A DNA stretch of 64,000 nucleotides from NCBI GenBank assembly GCA_030704615.1, contig CM060731.1:7006001-7070000 (forward strand), in the 5' to 3' direction. The DNA comes from Takakia lepidozioides. Taxonomy: Eukaryota > Streptophyta > Takakiopsida > Takakiales > Takakiaceae. A program made the translations under genes and the position numbers. Shown piece by piece: positions 1 to 10,310 of the stretch (position 1 is the first letter of the stretch; every line of letters starts with the position of its first letter). A model generated the notes under the pieces. That model did not search any database, had not been told where the DNA came from, and worked only from the letters and a program-made list of their open reading frames with translations.

Positions 1-407
1 CTAAGGTACTTCATGTTCTCTGGTTTGCTTGGGCTGCCACAACAAACTGACCTTGTGGTTTGCTTTTGCTTGCATTGCATTTTGTGGGTGCTAATGCCAA
101 GTGTGTTTTGTGCTTCTATGTAGGTTTTGCATAGTTCTTCAACACTGTGAAGAGCAACCTCATTGCCCATGGTTTGCTGGGACTGAACTCACTAACCCCC
201 ATTTCCTGCTTCAGTATATTGTTTTTTGGCTTGCATGTTGGCTGTACTGTATAAAAGGGTAGTTTGGGACACCATCTTCATCTTCCTTTCATGTGTCTTC
301 TTCTTTTGCTCTTGATTTTCTGTTGTGGGTAAGTGGGTGCTCGGGTACCTTGTATTTTTGGTTTTTCCAGGGTTTTCTAGTTTCCTGTTGGTGTGGTGTG
401 CAATCAC

Positions 408-984
408 ATGCCTTCATTGCGCATCAGAGCTGTGCCTCCAAAGGTTCCTCCTGCTTTGTACAACGTAGGCATATATTTTGATGGGTTGGCTGTAGGATTG
501 GGTGCAAGTGAGAGTGACATGGATTTCATTAGAGGATGCTTAGGCCATGAGTTCTTGGTGTCTCTCTAGCCTCCACCTGGTGTAAGTCCTTTGAGTTTCA
601 GTCCCACACCTAGTGAGCTTAGGTATCACTTCAGGCGTCAAGTTGCAAGGAGACTTGGTTGGAAAGCTCGGAGAGATGAGGGGTCTAGCACAGGGTTTAG
701 TGATCTGGTCAACTGCCTCTTGCGCACAATTGTTTACCCGGATCACCCACACTATGTCTGGACAGTGGAACCTGAAGAGAATAGCCAGGTAAGCGGCCAA
801 ACAGAGGCGCTTATAACGCTTGTCACAACTTCCCTTGGACCAAATGCAAATGATGTGGAATCAGGACCTGAGGCAACCAACAGTACTTCAGCCCCTAGTG
901 CACCCATCATCGACTTTTCACTGCCAGTCCTCCCCACTGTTGATGGAATCAGCAATGTGCTATGGCCAGAACTTGACCTTGAAA
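408..984 (+). pseudogene. Unidentified coding frame, 5' part, interrupted by transposons
   Basis: One reading frame runs from an ATG at 408 to the CACTA insertion at 985, broken only by a TAG at 567-569. The protein contains PPALYNVGIYFDGLAVG and later ELRYHFRRQVARRLGWKAR; I do not recognise the family. If the CACTA element, the 12-kb gypsy element and their target duplications are removed, the frame continues in phase at about 14175 (gaa|ata|gcc). This was therefore one longer coding region before insertion. It could be a host gene or the first ORF of an older transposon. A GT at 789 resembles a splice donor, but the frame stays open past it. The first 407 bases hold no gene I can support. 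Confidence 0.45.
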
Positions 985-2163
985 CACTACAAGAAAAAGG
1001 GGGGGGGGGGGGGGGGGGGGGTTTTCGACGCCGCGGTGTCGTAAAACAACCCTTTTCGGGCCGGGGAAAAAACCAAATTTGCGACGCCCGGGCGTCGCAA
1101 AGGCGTCGCCAAAAAAACGTCACAAATTTGCGACCAATGGGGATCGCAAATATGCGAAACCGTGATTTGCGACGCCCGGATGTCAGGGGGAAAAAAAAAA
1201 AAAAAAAAAAAAAAAAAACTACTCTACAATGCAGAATTAGCACCATCCGGGGGTCGCAAAGTGCAACGCCCGGACGTCACAATTTAAGGGGGTACATTTG
1301 AATTTAGGCGGGAAAATTTGAATTTGAAATTTGAAAAACTTGTTGACCATTGACCCTGGCGCTGACCATTGAATCCGGTTCTGTCTAATGGCGATATGTT
1401 CATTGTTCTACATATATCATGCAACGCATACTTGAACCTAAGACCTCCACGTTACAACATTTATAAGACACTACAAACTAACCAACACACCAACGTTACC
1501 TCTATATATCACAAAAGCAATTTAAATATATATATATATATAAAGATTTCCTTCAAGTTCCTTCAAGTTCCTTCTAAGGAGGTCTCTCTTGTGACGCCGG
1601 GGAGTTGCAACCTCCACAGCCTTAGTGCCCAGCCCCAGCCCCAGTCCCAGCATTGTCGCCGTTGTTGTATCCCCCCACCACCAGACATCCTTGTGTGGAC
1701 CTAAGCTGACCACAACACCATTGCGACCCCCTGACGTCGCAACGTTGGGCGTCCCAGCGCGGGATGCTCCCAGCGACGCTTTTGTGAAGTTGAGGGCCGC
1801 AAAGCCCAAAAAAAAAAAAAAAAAAAACTCCCACTGTGGTGATGTTGTTGCAACGCCGTGGCATCGCAGAGGCGTTGGGGCGCCCTTAGTGACGCTTTTG
1901 CGACGCCGAGGCGTCACAACGTCCAATTTTTTTTATTTTTTTTATTTTTTTCCTTGGATTTCCGACGCCGGGGCGTCGCAAGAAAAAAAATCCGTCGCAG
2001 CGAGGGCCCTCTTTCCCCCTTCATGCCACCTTACGACGGCTGGGCATCGTAATGGTGTCACAGCGGGGGATTGCGACGCCGGGGCGCCGCAAAAAACGCC
2101 GCGCGGGGCGTGGGGGCGTAGGGGCGCGGCTGGCGTCGCAAACCCCCCACATTTGCTGTAGTG
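985..2163. mobile_element. Non-autonomous CACTA (En/Spm-type) element
   Basis: The left end reads CACTACAAGAAAAA and the right end is the inverse of CACTACAGCAAATG. A 3-bp target duplication AAA lies at 982-984 and 2164-2166. CACTA ends and 3-bp duplications are diagnostic of this superfamily. The 1,179-bp interior has no transposase. It is packed with GCGACGCC/GGCGTCGC motifs in both orientations, which fits the subterminal transposase-binding repeats of CACTA elements. It also has homopolymer runs (G at about 999-1021, A at about 1192-1218 and 1809-1827). Frames across it are low-complexity artefacts. Confidence 0.85.
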
Positions 2164-2170
2164 AAATAGC

Positions 2171-2613
2171 TGTGAAGTTAAATAAGCACAGTGTGAAACT
2201 AACTAGAATAAAGCTAGTTATTTATATTTAACACTTGGATTTAGGTCAAGTGTTAAATCAGGTGTCAAGTTTAGTTTGATACCTGAACCGTCTTATCTTC
2301 ACGAGAGCGTCAGTCGCGCAACTCATCTCTCTCGAGTTGAGCCTGTGCGACCGAGCTCCTTCACGCTTTAGAATCTGAGTGTGCTTATGTATGGAGTATA
2401 GGTTGTTGTGGGGTGGAGTCCCCATAGCTTGGGGTGCCCCTGGCTCGACTATTATCTTAAAGAGTGATAGCGATAGATTTCATGTTTCTTGTGTTAAGAG
2501 TGTGTGTCCTTTAGCTTTCTATCACTCGAGAGAGATGACTCTATCTAGTTTTCCAGTGCTAAGCTAGATATGATGTTTTTGTTTTTTTAAGCATTATTAT
2601 AATATAGCTTGGT
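2171..2613 (+). repeat. 5' terminal repeat A1 plus 90-bp tail
   Basis: A1 (2171-2523, 353 bp) matches 13732-14084, 34525-34872 (minus) and the start of 42634-43066 (minus). It holds several inverted repeats, for example around GGTGTCAAG/TTTGACACC. It is followed by a tail (2524-2613) found only in the two 5' copies and ending TATAATATAGCTTGGT. The terminal TGGT could begin a primer-binding site: copy 2 reads TGGTAT there, like an initiator-tRNA-Met site. The homology between copies stops here. Confidence 0.75.
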
Positions 2614-3462
2614 CACGGGGAGCAGAACAGGAAGGCGGAAACCATTCGAAGTGTTGCTGCAGCAGTTCAAAGCCAACAATAATCGGCCCCGGGGATGCCC
2701 GTTTGTTTGAGGCTGGTGGAAGCATTCGCAGGGGTCGCCTACACATTCTCATTTGGAGTGTGCGCTGCAGGTAATCCTGTTGCGGTGGGGTCCCTGGTGT
2801 CAAACCAGGCTGTTACGGTGGTAGGAGGGTCAGCGTGGCCGCGGCGGATGGTTTTGCTGCAGAGCTCGCAATTCCCAAGCGCGGTGGAGCAATATGTTGA
2901 AATTCCAGTAGTGCAAGCGTCATGAATGTGTGTTGCAGGTTGATTGGGTGGTTGATGGACTTGCGCCTCCGTGCAAGAATCTGAGAGAGACACAGATTAC
3001 TTGCCATGGCAGCTACATAAGGGAGAAAGTGACCTCGAGGATGAATATAAGAAGGGATATGCTCTGGAAGTCGCTTTCGCTCCTCAATAATTTCGAACGC
3101 AGAGAGTAGAAACAGCGTGTCATTTTGGTACCCGGCATGAAGACGACAGAGGTCGTGGCTCTGGCCTGACTCCCTACAGTAAGCAGGAAATATATCCTAC
3201 TTACAATCCCGGCAACAAATGGGTAAGAGCTTCGAAGGCTGGCCCAGATCGTTTGAACTTTGGACGGTCTGCAGACATATTTCTTGTTTTCGAGCAATGT
3301 GGCAGACAGCTGCTGTCATTCCAGCTGAGAAGGTGGATGTGATGTCCATGTAAGCATTAGCTATTCACAACCTACAACGTCTTCGTAGTCCACAGTCGAC
3401 TATTTGCCGTTCTCTTTCTGCCGCGGTTGCCAAATTGACCCGGCGATTAGGAGGCTGAAGCT

Positions 3463-3558
3463 ATGGCAGGAGTTGAGACAGGCCATGACGCACCAGCCAT
3501 GGTAGTGTCTGAAGGGAAGACTGTTGCAGTTATCATGGTCGGCGGTCCAACAAAAGGT
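3463..3558 (+). pseudogene. Captured first-exon fragment, GDP-mannose pyrophosphorylase-like (KJC1/GMPPA type)
   Basis: From the ATG at 3463 the frame reads on to EGKTVAVIMVGGPTKG, which closely matches the N-terminal nucleotide-binding start of plant mannose-1-phosphate guanylyltransferase alpha-like proteins. These support GDP-mannose supply for wall polysaccharides and protein glycosylation. The match ends abruptly after PTKG, where I recall an exon border in plant genes, and unrelated sequence follows. Upstream sequence resembles a 5' UTR. With 32 codons it cannot be functional; it is cargo of the retrotransposon in the sense orientation. Confidence 0.55.
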
Positions 3559-4214
3559 GATCCAAAATCTCTTTGGTAGGTGGTGTGGAGCCATTCAGGC
3601 TATGAACGTGCGGCTCGAACTTTACGAGCCGATCAATGACCGGGCATGGGGGCTTATTGCACCATTGGGTGTAGATGCTCGGATTCTTGCAAGGACAGGT
3701 AATCGGGGGAGGCGAGAAGGTCGTATGCTTTCTCCACTTTCCCTTGCATCTGGACCCCGGAGGCCATCTCCATAACAAACGCCCTGTCACCTTTTAGGAG
3801 TGCAACTCCATCTTGCGCTGGGTGTAGTAGTTCGATTTTGAGAACTCCAGAGCAAAGCTTGCTGCCATGCTTCGTGACGCCGTGAGTGGGGAGTATAAGA
3901 CCTTGCCTAGAGGGATATTCATTTCCTCAAGTCGCTTCCTGGCATGACACAAGGCTTGCTCTTTGGGCATATCGGTGTCACCATCGAACCTGGTGAGAAT
4001 GTGACAGGGAGTAGCAGACAGGCCTGAGTTCGGGACAATTGGGGTCGAAGTTAGCACCTCACCGAGCGATTTATTGCACCCATGAGCAGGTTGTGTATGG
4101 CTCCTCTTTCGCTCCATCTAGGATGGGTTCCACGCCGAATGCCACTGGTTCAATGCCCTCTGCCCTATCGACCTGACAGGAGGCCAGAGCCTCGTACCTT
4201 CTAATCTCGCTCCT

Positions 4215-4403
4215 ATGAACTTCGTTCCTGCACCTGCGGAAAAGGGTGTCACAGGGTTTATGATCAACTCTCTTATGGGTGGAGTCTTTGCAGCTGTGTC
4301 TCAGACTGCTGCGGCTCCCATCGAGCGAGTGAAGCTTCTCACCCAGAACCAAGATGAAATGCTGAAATCAGGTCGCCTTGCAGAGCAGTTCACCAGTGTT
4401 TGA
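4215..4403 (+). pseudogene. Captured fragment of mitochondrial ADP/ATP carrier
   Basis: The frame contains [20 protein letters not shown] followed by [20 protein letters not shown]. This is the first transmembrane helix and the carrier signature region of adenine nucleotide translocases (family consensus [15 protein letters not shown]). The match ends near 4385 and a stop follows. Full carriers have about 300 residues in three repeats; here only part of repeat 1 remains. It lies in sense just upstream of the retrotransposon leader. Confidence 0.7.
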
Positions 4404-4887
4404 AACACCTGTAGGTAAAATCCAGGGAATCTGTGAAAACTACATGGACGTGTTGGGAACTCGTAGGTGACTTGGGAACAGTTTTTGATGGCGAGAACGT
4501 TTTGGGTGTGAAAAATTAAAAGAAATTCGTTCTTTGATCTAATTTAAATTAGATAGAGCCTGTTTGGCCATAACTTTGGCCTACCAAGGCCGTTTGACCC
4601 AAAACTTGCACAGGGACCTACAGAAAGGGGAAATCTACCTATCTAGACCTGGTTTTAGTTTTTTGGACTCTGCTAAAAATCTATGGAATTTTTTGGGTGT
4701 GAGTGTGCTATGAAAGATCCACAATTCTGTTTCTAGAACCTGTTGTGGTCTACATGAGAGACAAATCTGTGGATGTCCTCCTTGTATGGGTGGGGGAAAT
4801 TAGGACGTAATTGAAGGGCGGGTCTCTTCTCTTAGCCTGTGCACCCAAGGGGACAAGATTTATGTTTCCCAAGGAACTCAGATTGAT

Positions 4888-5535
4888 TTGAGTAGAGAAC
4901 AGTTGGACGAGTTGATTGCATTCTGGGATTCAGGCATTAGCAGTAGACAACAAACTGCTGTAGTTGGCGTTGAGGGCCTCAATATTGCTTTGGACAGTCA
5001 AAACTCTGTTGGAGCCAGCAGTTCTGCAGCTGTAGGTGAAATACCAAAGTGGGTGAAAGCTAGGCTTGGAACACAGCCAAAGACAGCCCCGGGGACCAAG
5101 GTGTTCAGCCACAAGGCCGTGGTGTACTGGAGGAGAGGAGCAGGAGCTACACAAGTTTGTGCAATCAGACATGGTTGCAGCCGGAGACGCTCTGCACAAA
5201 GCAACCACGAGCGGGGGTTCATTAGCAATGACAAGTTTGTTCTGCGTGAAGGAGATGCAGTCATTCGCAATGAGGACACCCGCAACCGTCTCAAAGCTTT
5301 CGAGTTGAGAGACTATCAGACCCTACCTTTGTTTTCTTAAGTGTTCAATGAACGGGAGATAGGGGAGTATTGCTTTGTCTCTACCTGGCAGAAAGAGGAG
5401 GAGGGTTGGTTAGAGCGAGCTACTATAGCTTGGGATAAGGTTAGTGGCAGGTTTCTGGACATAGATATACCTCCTACACCTTACCATCATGCAGAGCGAG
5501 GCACTTTGAGAGAAGTCTGGCAGTTGATAGCATAG
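4888..5535 (+). pseudogene. ORF0 upstream of gag (copy 1, one nonsense mutation)
   Basis: Two adjacent frames (to 5340, then to 5535) equal a single intact frame in copy 2. Here a TTA Leu codon has become TAA at 5338-5340. The product has about 215 recognisable residues, for example WVKARLGTQPKTAPGTKVFS and DIDIPPTPYHHAERGTLREV. No ATG starts it; in copy 2 the frame stays open further upstream. I recognise no domain. Its position before gag and its preservation in both copies suggest an accessory protein made by non-AUG initiation or splicing, which is inference. Confidence 0.6.
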
Positions 5536-6055
5536 ATCAGGATTAGATCTTGCTTGGTCGGGCTTCTATTCTTCCCCTCCCTCTCTTTAATATTTCCATT
5601 ACTTTGTACTTGTAGTTGCCAAAGCCTCTCTTGGTGGAGGCCAGTCAGTCCGGGGTTTTGGGCTGGGATATTCTGCAGGATCAGCATTGCAGATGGATTT
5701 TGGTGTGGGGGTGTTGATGTTTTGATTTCTTGTGTTTGGATCCCCCCCAACACCTACATGCTTGACTGTGCGCCATGTTGGTTTTGTGTGGGCGCTTGCT
5801 TTCATAGGGATTAGGCCGGATTTGATCACCGGTCAATCCTAGGGTATGCTGTCGGTGATGAGGCTGGAGTGATGACCAGCAAGACCACCAGTGTTTCTTC
5901 TATGGTGAGACTAGGTTGATGACCAGCCAACCATAGGAGTTCTTGCGGTGGGTGCAGGTGCAGGTGCCCTGAGCCATTGGGATATGACCCTTAAACTGCA
6001 ACAGGTGCCCACCCGTGTCACTATTAGAATTAGTACTAGAGCCTTATAGTGTCAC

Positions 6056-8210
6056 GTGGGGGAGGTGCACATTGTGAGTGTCATCACGGAGTTACCCAGG
6101 GGTTCTGAGGGGAGTACGGCTACAGGCAGTAGCAGTGAGAGTGGGTTCACCAGACGAGGTGTTCGTTTCAGACCACCTTCACCTCCACCCTCAACTAGTG
6201 CAGAGTCAGACACAGACTCGGAGGCTTCATCAACAGGGTGCAGTTTCATTCGCCATTGTTGTGGGACGACATGGAGGAGATGTATGGAGCTACCAAGGGG
6301 CCTCGTAGGTACTCTAGAGCTATGGGCACAATTGAGCTGGATGACTTTATCTAGGAGTTCGACAGTTGGTGTGATTTGCAGCAGATGCGCAATCCACAAC
6401 TGTTCACCCCATTCATGGCGTGGAAGGGACTGTTCCAGCATTTGGAAGGCCCGCCTATGGATGATTACCACGAGTTCAGGCGAGGACATGAAGCAAAGAT
6501 TGAGGAGTGGAGGATGTATTGGTCACCTGACTATGTCTCCATTACTCGAGGCACGACGCGACCAGTAGCTGCATCAGTACCAATATCTCCCACTGCCAGC
6601 ACTAGTACTGGAACAAGTAGTGCTGGTACTTCGGCAGGTGGTACCACTTCAAAAGGTGCTACTACTCCTCCTGCCACGACTACAACACATGTGCCTAGAT
6701 TCAACCCGGTGGTGGAGTTCTTCCAGGAGTTGCGGAGGAACTACCAAGGTGTACGGACAGAGAAGCTGCGAAGTTTGCAAGACTTCCAGCGCAAACCCAG
6801 TGAGAGCTTGCGAGAGGCCTACACTCGTATGAGGCGCTTGATAAGTGTGACCCAAGGGGTTACTGAAGCTCAGGCAATCCAGTTCTGGTATGGAATTTTG
6901 GACAAGGAGCTCAGGAGAAGGGTGCGGGATGCAACCCTGTTACAAGCAGCCCAACCCACATTAGCAGATGTGTTTCTGCTGGCTGAGCGGATTGAGCTCA
7001 ACATGGTGGAGGAGCGAGTTGTTACCATTGGATTTGGCAAAGACATGCCTGCACGAGGCGCAGCTGCCAGCCCACAGGCACAAGGGACTGCCCAACAGCG
7101 TGGTCAGGGGGGCAAGGTTTCCCAACCCAAGTTCCATGGAGCTTACAGGGGACCTCAGGTGCAGAGGCCCGTGGCATCTTTTGCAGGCCAACAACAACCA
7201 GGGGTGATATGTTGGACATGTGGAGGACCCCATGTCAAGAGAGATTGCCCAGAGAGTGGCAGAAGGCCGACACAAGCACAGCCTGCACAGTTGCAGTGTG
7301 GGCATTGTGGCAAGTATGGGCATGGAGATGCCCAGTGTTATGACTTGCATCTTGAGTTGCGCCCAGGCCAGTTCCAAGGGAACAATGGTGGCCGGGGGCG
7401 AGGTGGACCAGCCCAGAGAGGACGAGGTGGCCGGGCACGAGGTGCAGGCCAAGGGCAAGCTCAACATGGCCAAGGACGCGGAGGTCAGGGTGTTGACCAA
7501 GGCATGGCCAACCGGCTTCAGCAGCTAGAGCAGATGCTCACTGCCATGGCTACAGCTCAGGCGGTACGGCTCCCAGGCGGGATAGTCCACCTCCTGCGCC
7601 TGAGGGAGGAGATATGGGAGGCATGGGATTCATGTGCGGAGCAGCACTACCACTAGTGCAGGTGGAGTCTGCTGCAGCCGTGACTCGAGGAGCAGCACGA
7701 GTTTGAGCCACGAGGTGCAGAGGTGGAATTGAATCCACAGCGTGGGGAGGCAATCCGTTAGGCGAGGCTTCCTCAGTCATTCACATTGGCGGAGACAATG
7801 TCGACGCCATCCATGGCACCTAGTTCTCGCCCGACTGTTACCGAGGCGGAGGTTACTATGCCATTGGGGAGAGCTACACGTGCAGCACTGACACCTGCTA
7901 CCAAGGCTAGTGCAGCCGGTGTGTTGTTGGGGGCAGCCACCTCTGTGTGTCAAGCCCCATTGTTCTCGGCAACCATGATTGCGACGCCGGGGGTAAGACC
8001 AGCTGCAGTGTTCAGACTAGCAGCAACACTCTGTGAGAGTGGGGAGGTCACTTCATCTTCTGCAAGTTACTGGAAGGTGTAGTGGCAAGGGATCCTCGGA
8101 TTTGAGGGTCAAGACTGCCACGGCTGCGCCATGGCAAGCTGCAGCTGCCAGGTTGACGGAGCTGCCAACTAGGCCAACCTTTGAGCGCGCCATGGTGACA
8201 CCCTAGAGTT
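6056..8210 (+). pseudogene. gag: Gag polyprotein region, copy 1 (broken)
   Basis: The main open part is 6376-7656. It has a gag core (EFFQELRRNYQGVRTEKLR ... ESLREAYTRMRRL) and two zinc knuckles, CWTCGGPHVKRDC (CX2CX3HX4C) and CGHCGKYGHGDAQC (CX2CX4HX4C), then a Gly/Arg/Gln-rich RNA-binding tail. Compared with copy 2, the ATG start is now GTG (6056), one base is lost near 6236, a TAG stands at 6352-6354 (also present in copy 2) and another TAG at 7759-7761 replaces CAG. The frame then shifts again near 8205. Gag would form the virus-like particle and bind element RNA; in copy 2 it runs in frame into the protease. Confidence 0.8.
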
Positions 8211-8213
8211 GTC

Positions 8214-10184
8214 TTGTTAGACAACCAGGATGACATTTACTCTTTGAGTGGACCGGCAGGCAAGAAGTACCGGCCACTGCGGGTCTTGTTGGACTCAGGA
8301 GCTCAGCCACTGATGTTGGGCAGAGCTGCTATTGCAGGTTTGGGCCTCATGGAGGCGGATATGGAGCCTTGTCCTTTCCAGATACAGACATCTCTGGGAG
8401 GATCAGAGCAGGCTCGGGGCATGACACGGCGTGAGTTGGCCATTAGACTGCAGCCGGATCATCCTATAGATGGCTCAGTGATGCGAGCCAAGGCCATTGT
8501 GACAGACGCAATCTCTTACGATGTCCTCGTTGGTGGGGCAGTGTTATATCCCATGGGCTTCACCCTGGACTTTTGGGAAGAGTCAGCATCCTACAGGCCT
8601 GGATGGCAGTTAGGGGATGGTCGTCGTGCACAGCTCCCTGTGACATTCATTGGGGGTATTGCGGCTGCCCAGCGGGGCAAGATGCCAACACTAGCCGCCT
8701 TTACAGGTGTAGTTAGTTGGCCTGGAGAGTTGCTGGTAGGCAATGCCCATGCAAAGGATGTGCCACCTCCAGCAGAGCAGGATGACATGCATGGTACGGC
8801 GGAATTGCCTGCCATGGTTGCTCACACTCCATTGTGGGGTACGGGCAAAGATTTGCAGCAGGCTGCTGATGGACGGGTGCAACAAGCCTGGGTGGACGCT
8901 TTCGTACCGTCAGGAGAGGAGGAGAGTGCGGTGATTGCACCAGGACCACCTCAGTTGTTGCCATTGGACACTACACTTCTTGTGTGGCAGTGCCCGGATG
9001 AAGGCATATGCCTTCTGGACTTGTTTGGCGGGATCAGCATTGGATTGGCTGCAGTACTGCAGGCAGGTGTAAGAGTTCGACGTTACCTATATGTGGAGAG
9101 GGATGAGACTGCAAGACACGTCTCACTGTGCCATGTTGCTCAGTTGGTACAGCAGTACCCTGATTTGTTGCTAGTGTCTGCAGTTCGTGGATACCAACAA
9201 GCCTTGCCAGCAGACATTTCGTTGCTGGGGGCGCAGGATTTGGAGCAGGTTGGCTCCATTGATCTGGTAGTGGCAGGTTGGCCCTGCCAAGGGCATTCAT
9301 CAGCCGGGCATGGCAATGGATTGCGAGACTCAATGACGGGTCTGTTTTGGGAGATGGTGCGGGTTTTGCACCACTTGCAGCTTCATCGAGCTGTATCTCC
9401 AGCATACATCTTGGAGAATGTGCCACTGATGGGTGATTCTCGAGCCAGGGTGATGGCTAGTGTGCATCAAGTCCGGTCGTGGCTTGGGTCAACAATGTTG
9501 CTGGATGCAGCTGCAGTGGGGTCACGGGCTCATCGTCCACGGCTATGGTGGACTAATTTGATGCCACCCGCACTGCTCAAGCGTGCATTTGATGGGGTGC
9601 AGCGGCCAGCACACCTCACAGTGGATAGCATTTTGGACACATGGAGGCAGTCTCAACGTGTGAGACACGATGACCGTTCGCCTTTGGCAGTGGTCAACAG
9701 GGTGGGTCAACCACGAGCAGCATTACCTACACTGCTCAGCTTCCCAGGATCCCATGCTTTTCGGGATGGTGGACCTGGCCTCTTGTGGGATAGCCAGTTG
9801 CAACAATTAGTGGAGCCCAATGCTAACGAGCGCAAGCGGGCAATGGGTTTTACCACTGGTACCACGGCGGTGCCATCTCTTTCTGAGGCATCACGTCGTC
9901 AGGTGTTGGGGCAAGCAATGGATCTCAATTGCTTGACCTGGATTATCAGCTTGGCTATGGCTGAGCAGCGCAGAGTACAAAGTACACTTCCCTTCATGGT
10001 CTCCCTGCCTACCGAGACGGTACAGGCAGCGAGTGGGGGCGAGCAGGTGAGGACCATGAGGTGCAGGCCGCATCCATGGCACACGTGGGGTGCTCGAGGT
10101 TCAGAAGGAGTCGGCAGCCAAGGCGGCGGTGATGGATCAGGTTGGGATTTTCTCGGGTTGAGGAGGTCCTCAAGGATGGGATGA
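8214..10184 (+). CDS. Retropepsin fused to C5-cytosine DNA methyltransferase
   Basis: Open frame of 656 codons with no ATG at its start; in copy 2 the same frame is continuous with gag, so it is probably made as a Gag-Pol part. Protease: VLLDSGAQ with catalytic Asp near residue 27. Methyltransferase motifs come in canonical order: I, LLDLFGGISIGL (about 268); IV, GWPCQGHS with the nucleophile Cys near 358; VI, ENVP (about 401); VIII, RPRLWW (about 441); IX, ANERKRAMGF (about 537); X, SRRQVLGQA (about 560). All key residues for 5-methylcytosine formation are present. The recognition region between VIII and IX is about 90 residues. Subfamily is unclear (PCQG resembles DNMT1/bacterial enzymes). 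RT follows after about 125 bases. Confidence 0.85.
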   Translation: MLDNQDDIYSLSGPAGKKYRPLRVLLDSGAQPLMLGRAAIAGLGLMEADMEPCPFQIQTSLGGSEQARGMTRRELAIRLQPDHPIDGSVMRAKAIVTDAISYDVLVGGAVLYPMGFTLDFWEESASYRPGWQLGDGRRAQLPVTFIGGIAAAQRGKMPTLAAFTGVVSWPGELLVGNAHAKDVPPPAEQDDMHGTAELPAMVAHTPLWGTGKDLQQAADGRVQQAWVDAFVPSGEEESAVIAPGPPQLLPLDTTLLVWQCPDEGICLLDLFGGISIGLAAVLQAGVRVRRYLYVERDETARHVSLCHVAQLVQQYPDLLLVSAVRGYQQALPADISLLGAQDLEQVGSIDLVVAGWPCQGHSSAGHGNGLRDSMTGLFWEMVRVLHHLQLHRAVSPAYILENVPLMGDSRARVMASVHQVRSWLGSTMLLDAAAVGSRAHRPRLWWTNLMPPALLKRAFDGVQRPAHLTVDSILDTWRQSQRVRHDDRSPLAVVNRVGQPRAALPTLLSFPGSHAFRDGGPGLLWDSQLQQLVEPNANERKRAMGFTTGTTAVPSLSEASRRQVLGQAMDLNCLTWIISLAMAEQRRVQSTLPFMVSLPTETVQAASGGEQVRTMRCRPHPWHTWGARGSEGVGSQGGGDGSGWDFLGLRRSSRMG

Positions 10185-10310
10185 TGGGGCAGGGTGAGAC
10201 ATTGTCACTGACAGAGGAGGCAGTGGTCACTGCTCAAGAGGTTGCCGCATAGCAACCACGGGACGCGTCTTCTACCTCTAAGCCTGCTGGACTCAAGGTT
10301 GCAGTCACGG

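Larger units (their letters stand above)
2614..4470 (+). other. Captured host-gene cassette of copy 1
   Basis: This segment lies inside the element's target duplications but has no counterpart in copy 2, which holds a different cassette of nearly the same size (40783-42633). Two pieces are recognisable: the first exon of a GDP-mannose pyrophosphorylase-like gene (3463-3558) and an ADP/ATP carrier piece (4215-4403). Other frames, such as 3794-4117 on the minus strand, look coding-like but I cannot name them. Homology with copy 2 resumes near GGGAACA at about 4470. Confidence 0.6.

Noticed and set aside
1021-2161. Coding frames across the CACTA element
   Set aside because: They follow homopolymers and GCGACGCC repeats; no transposase motifs.
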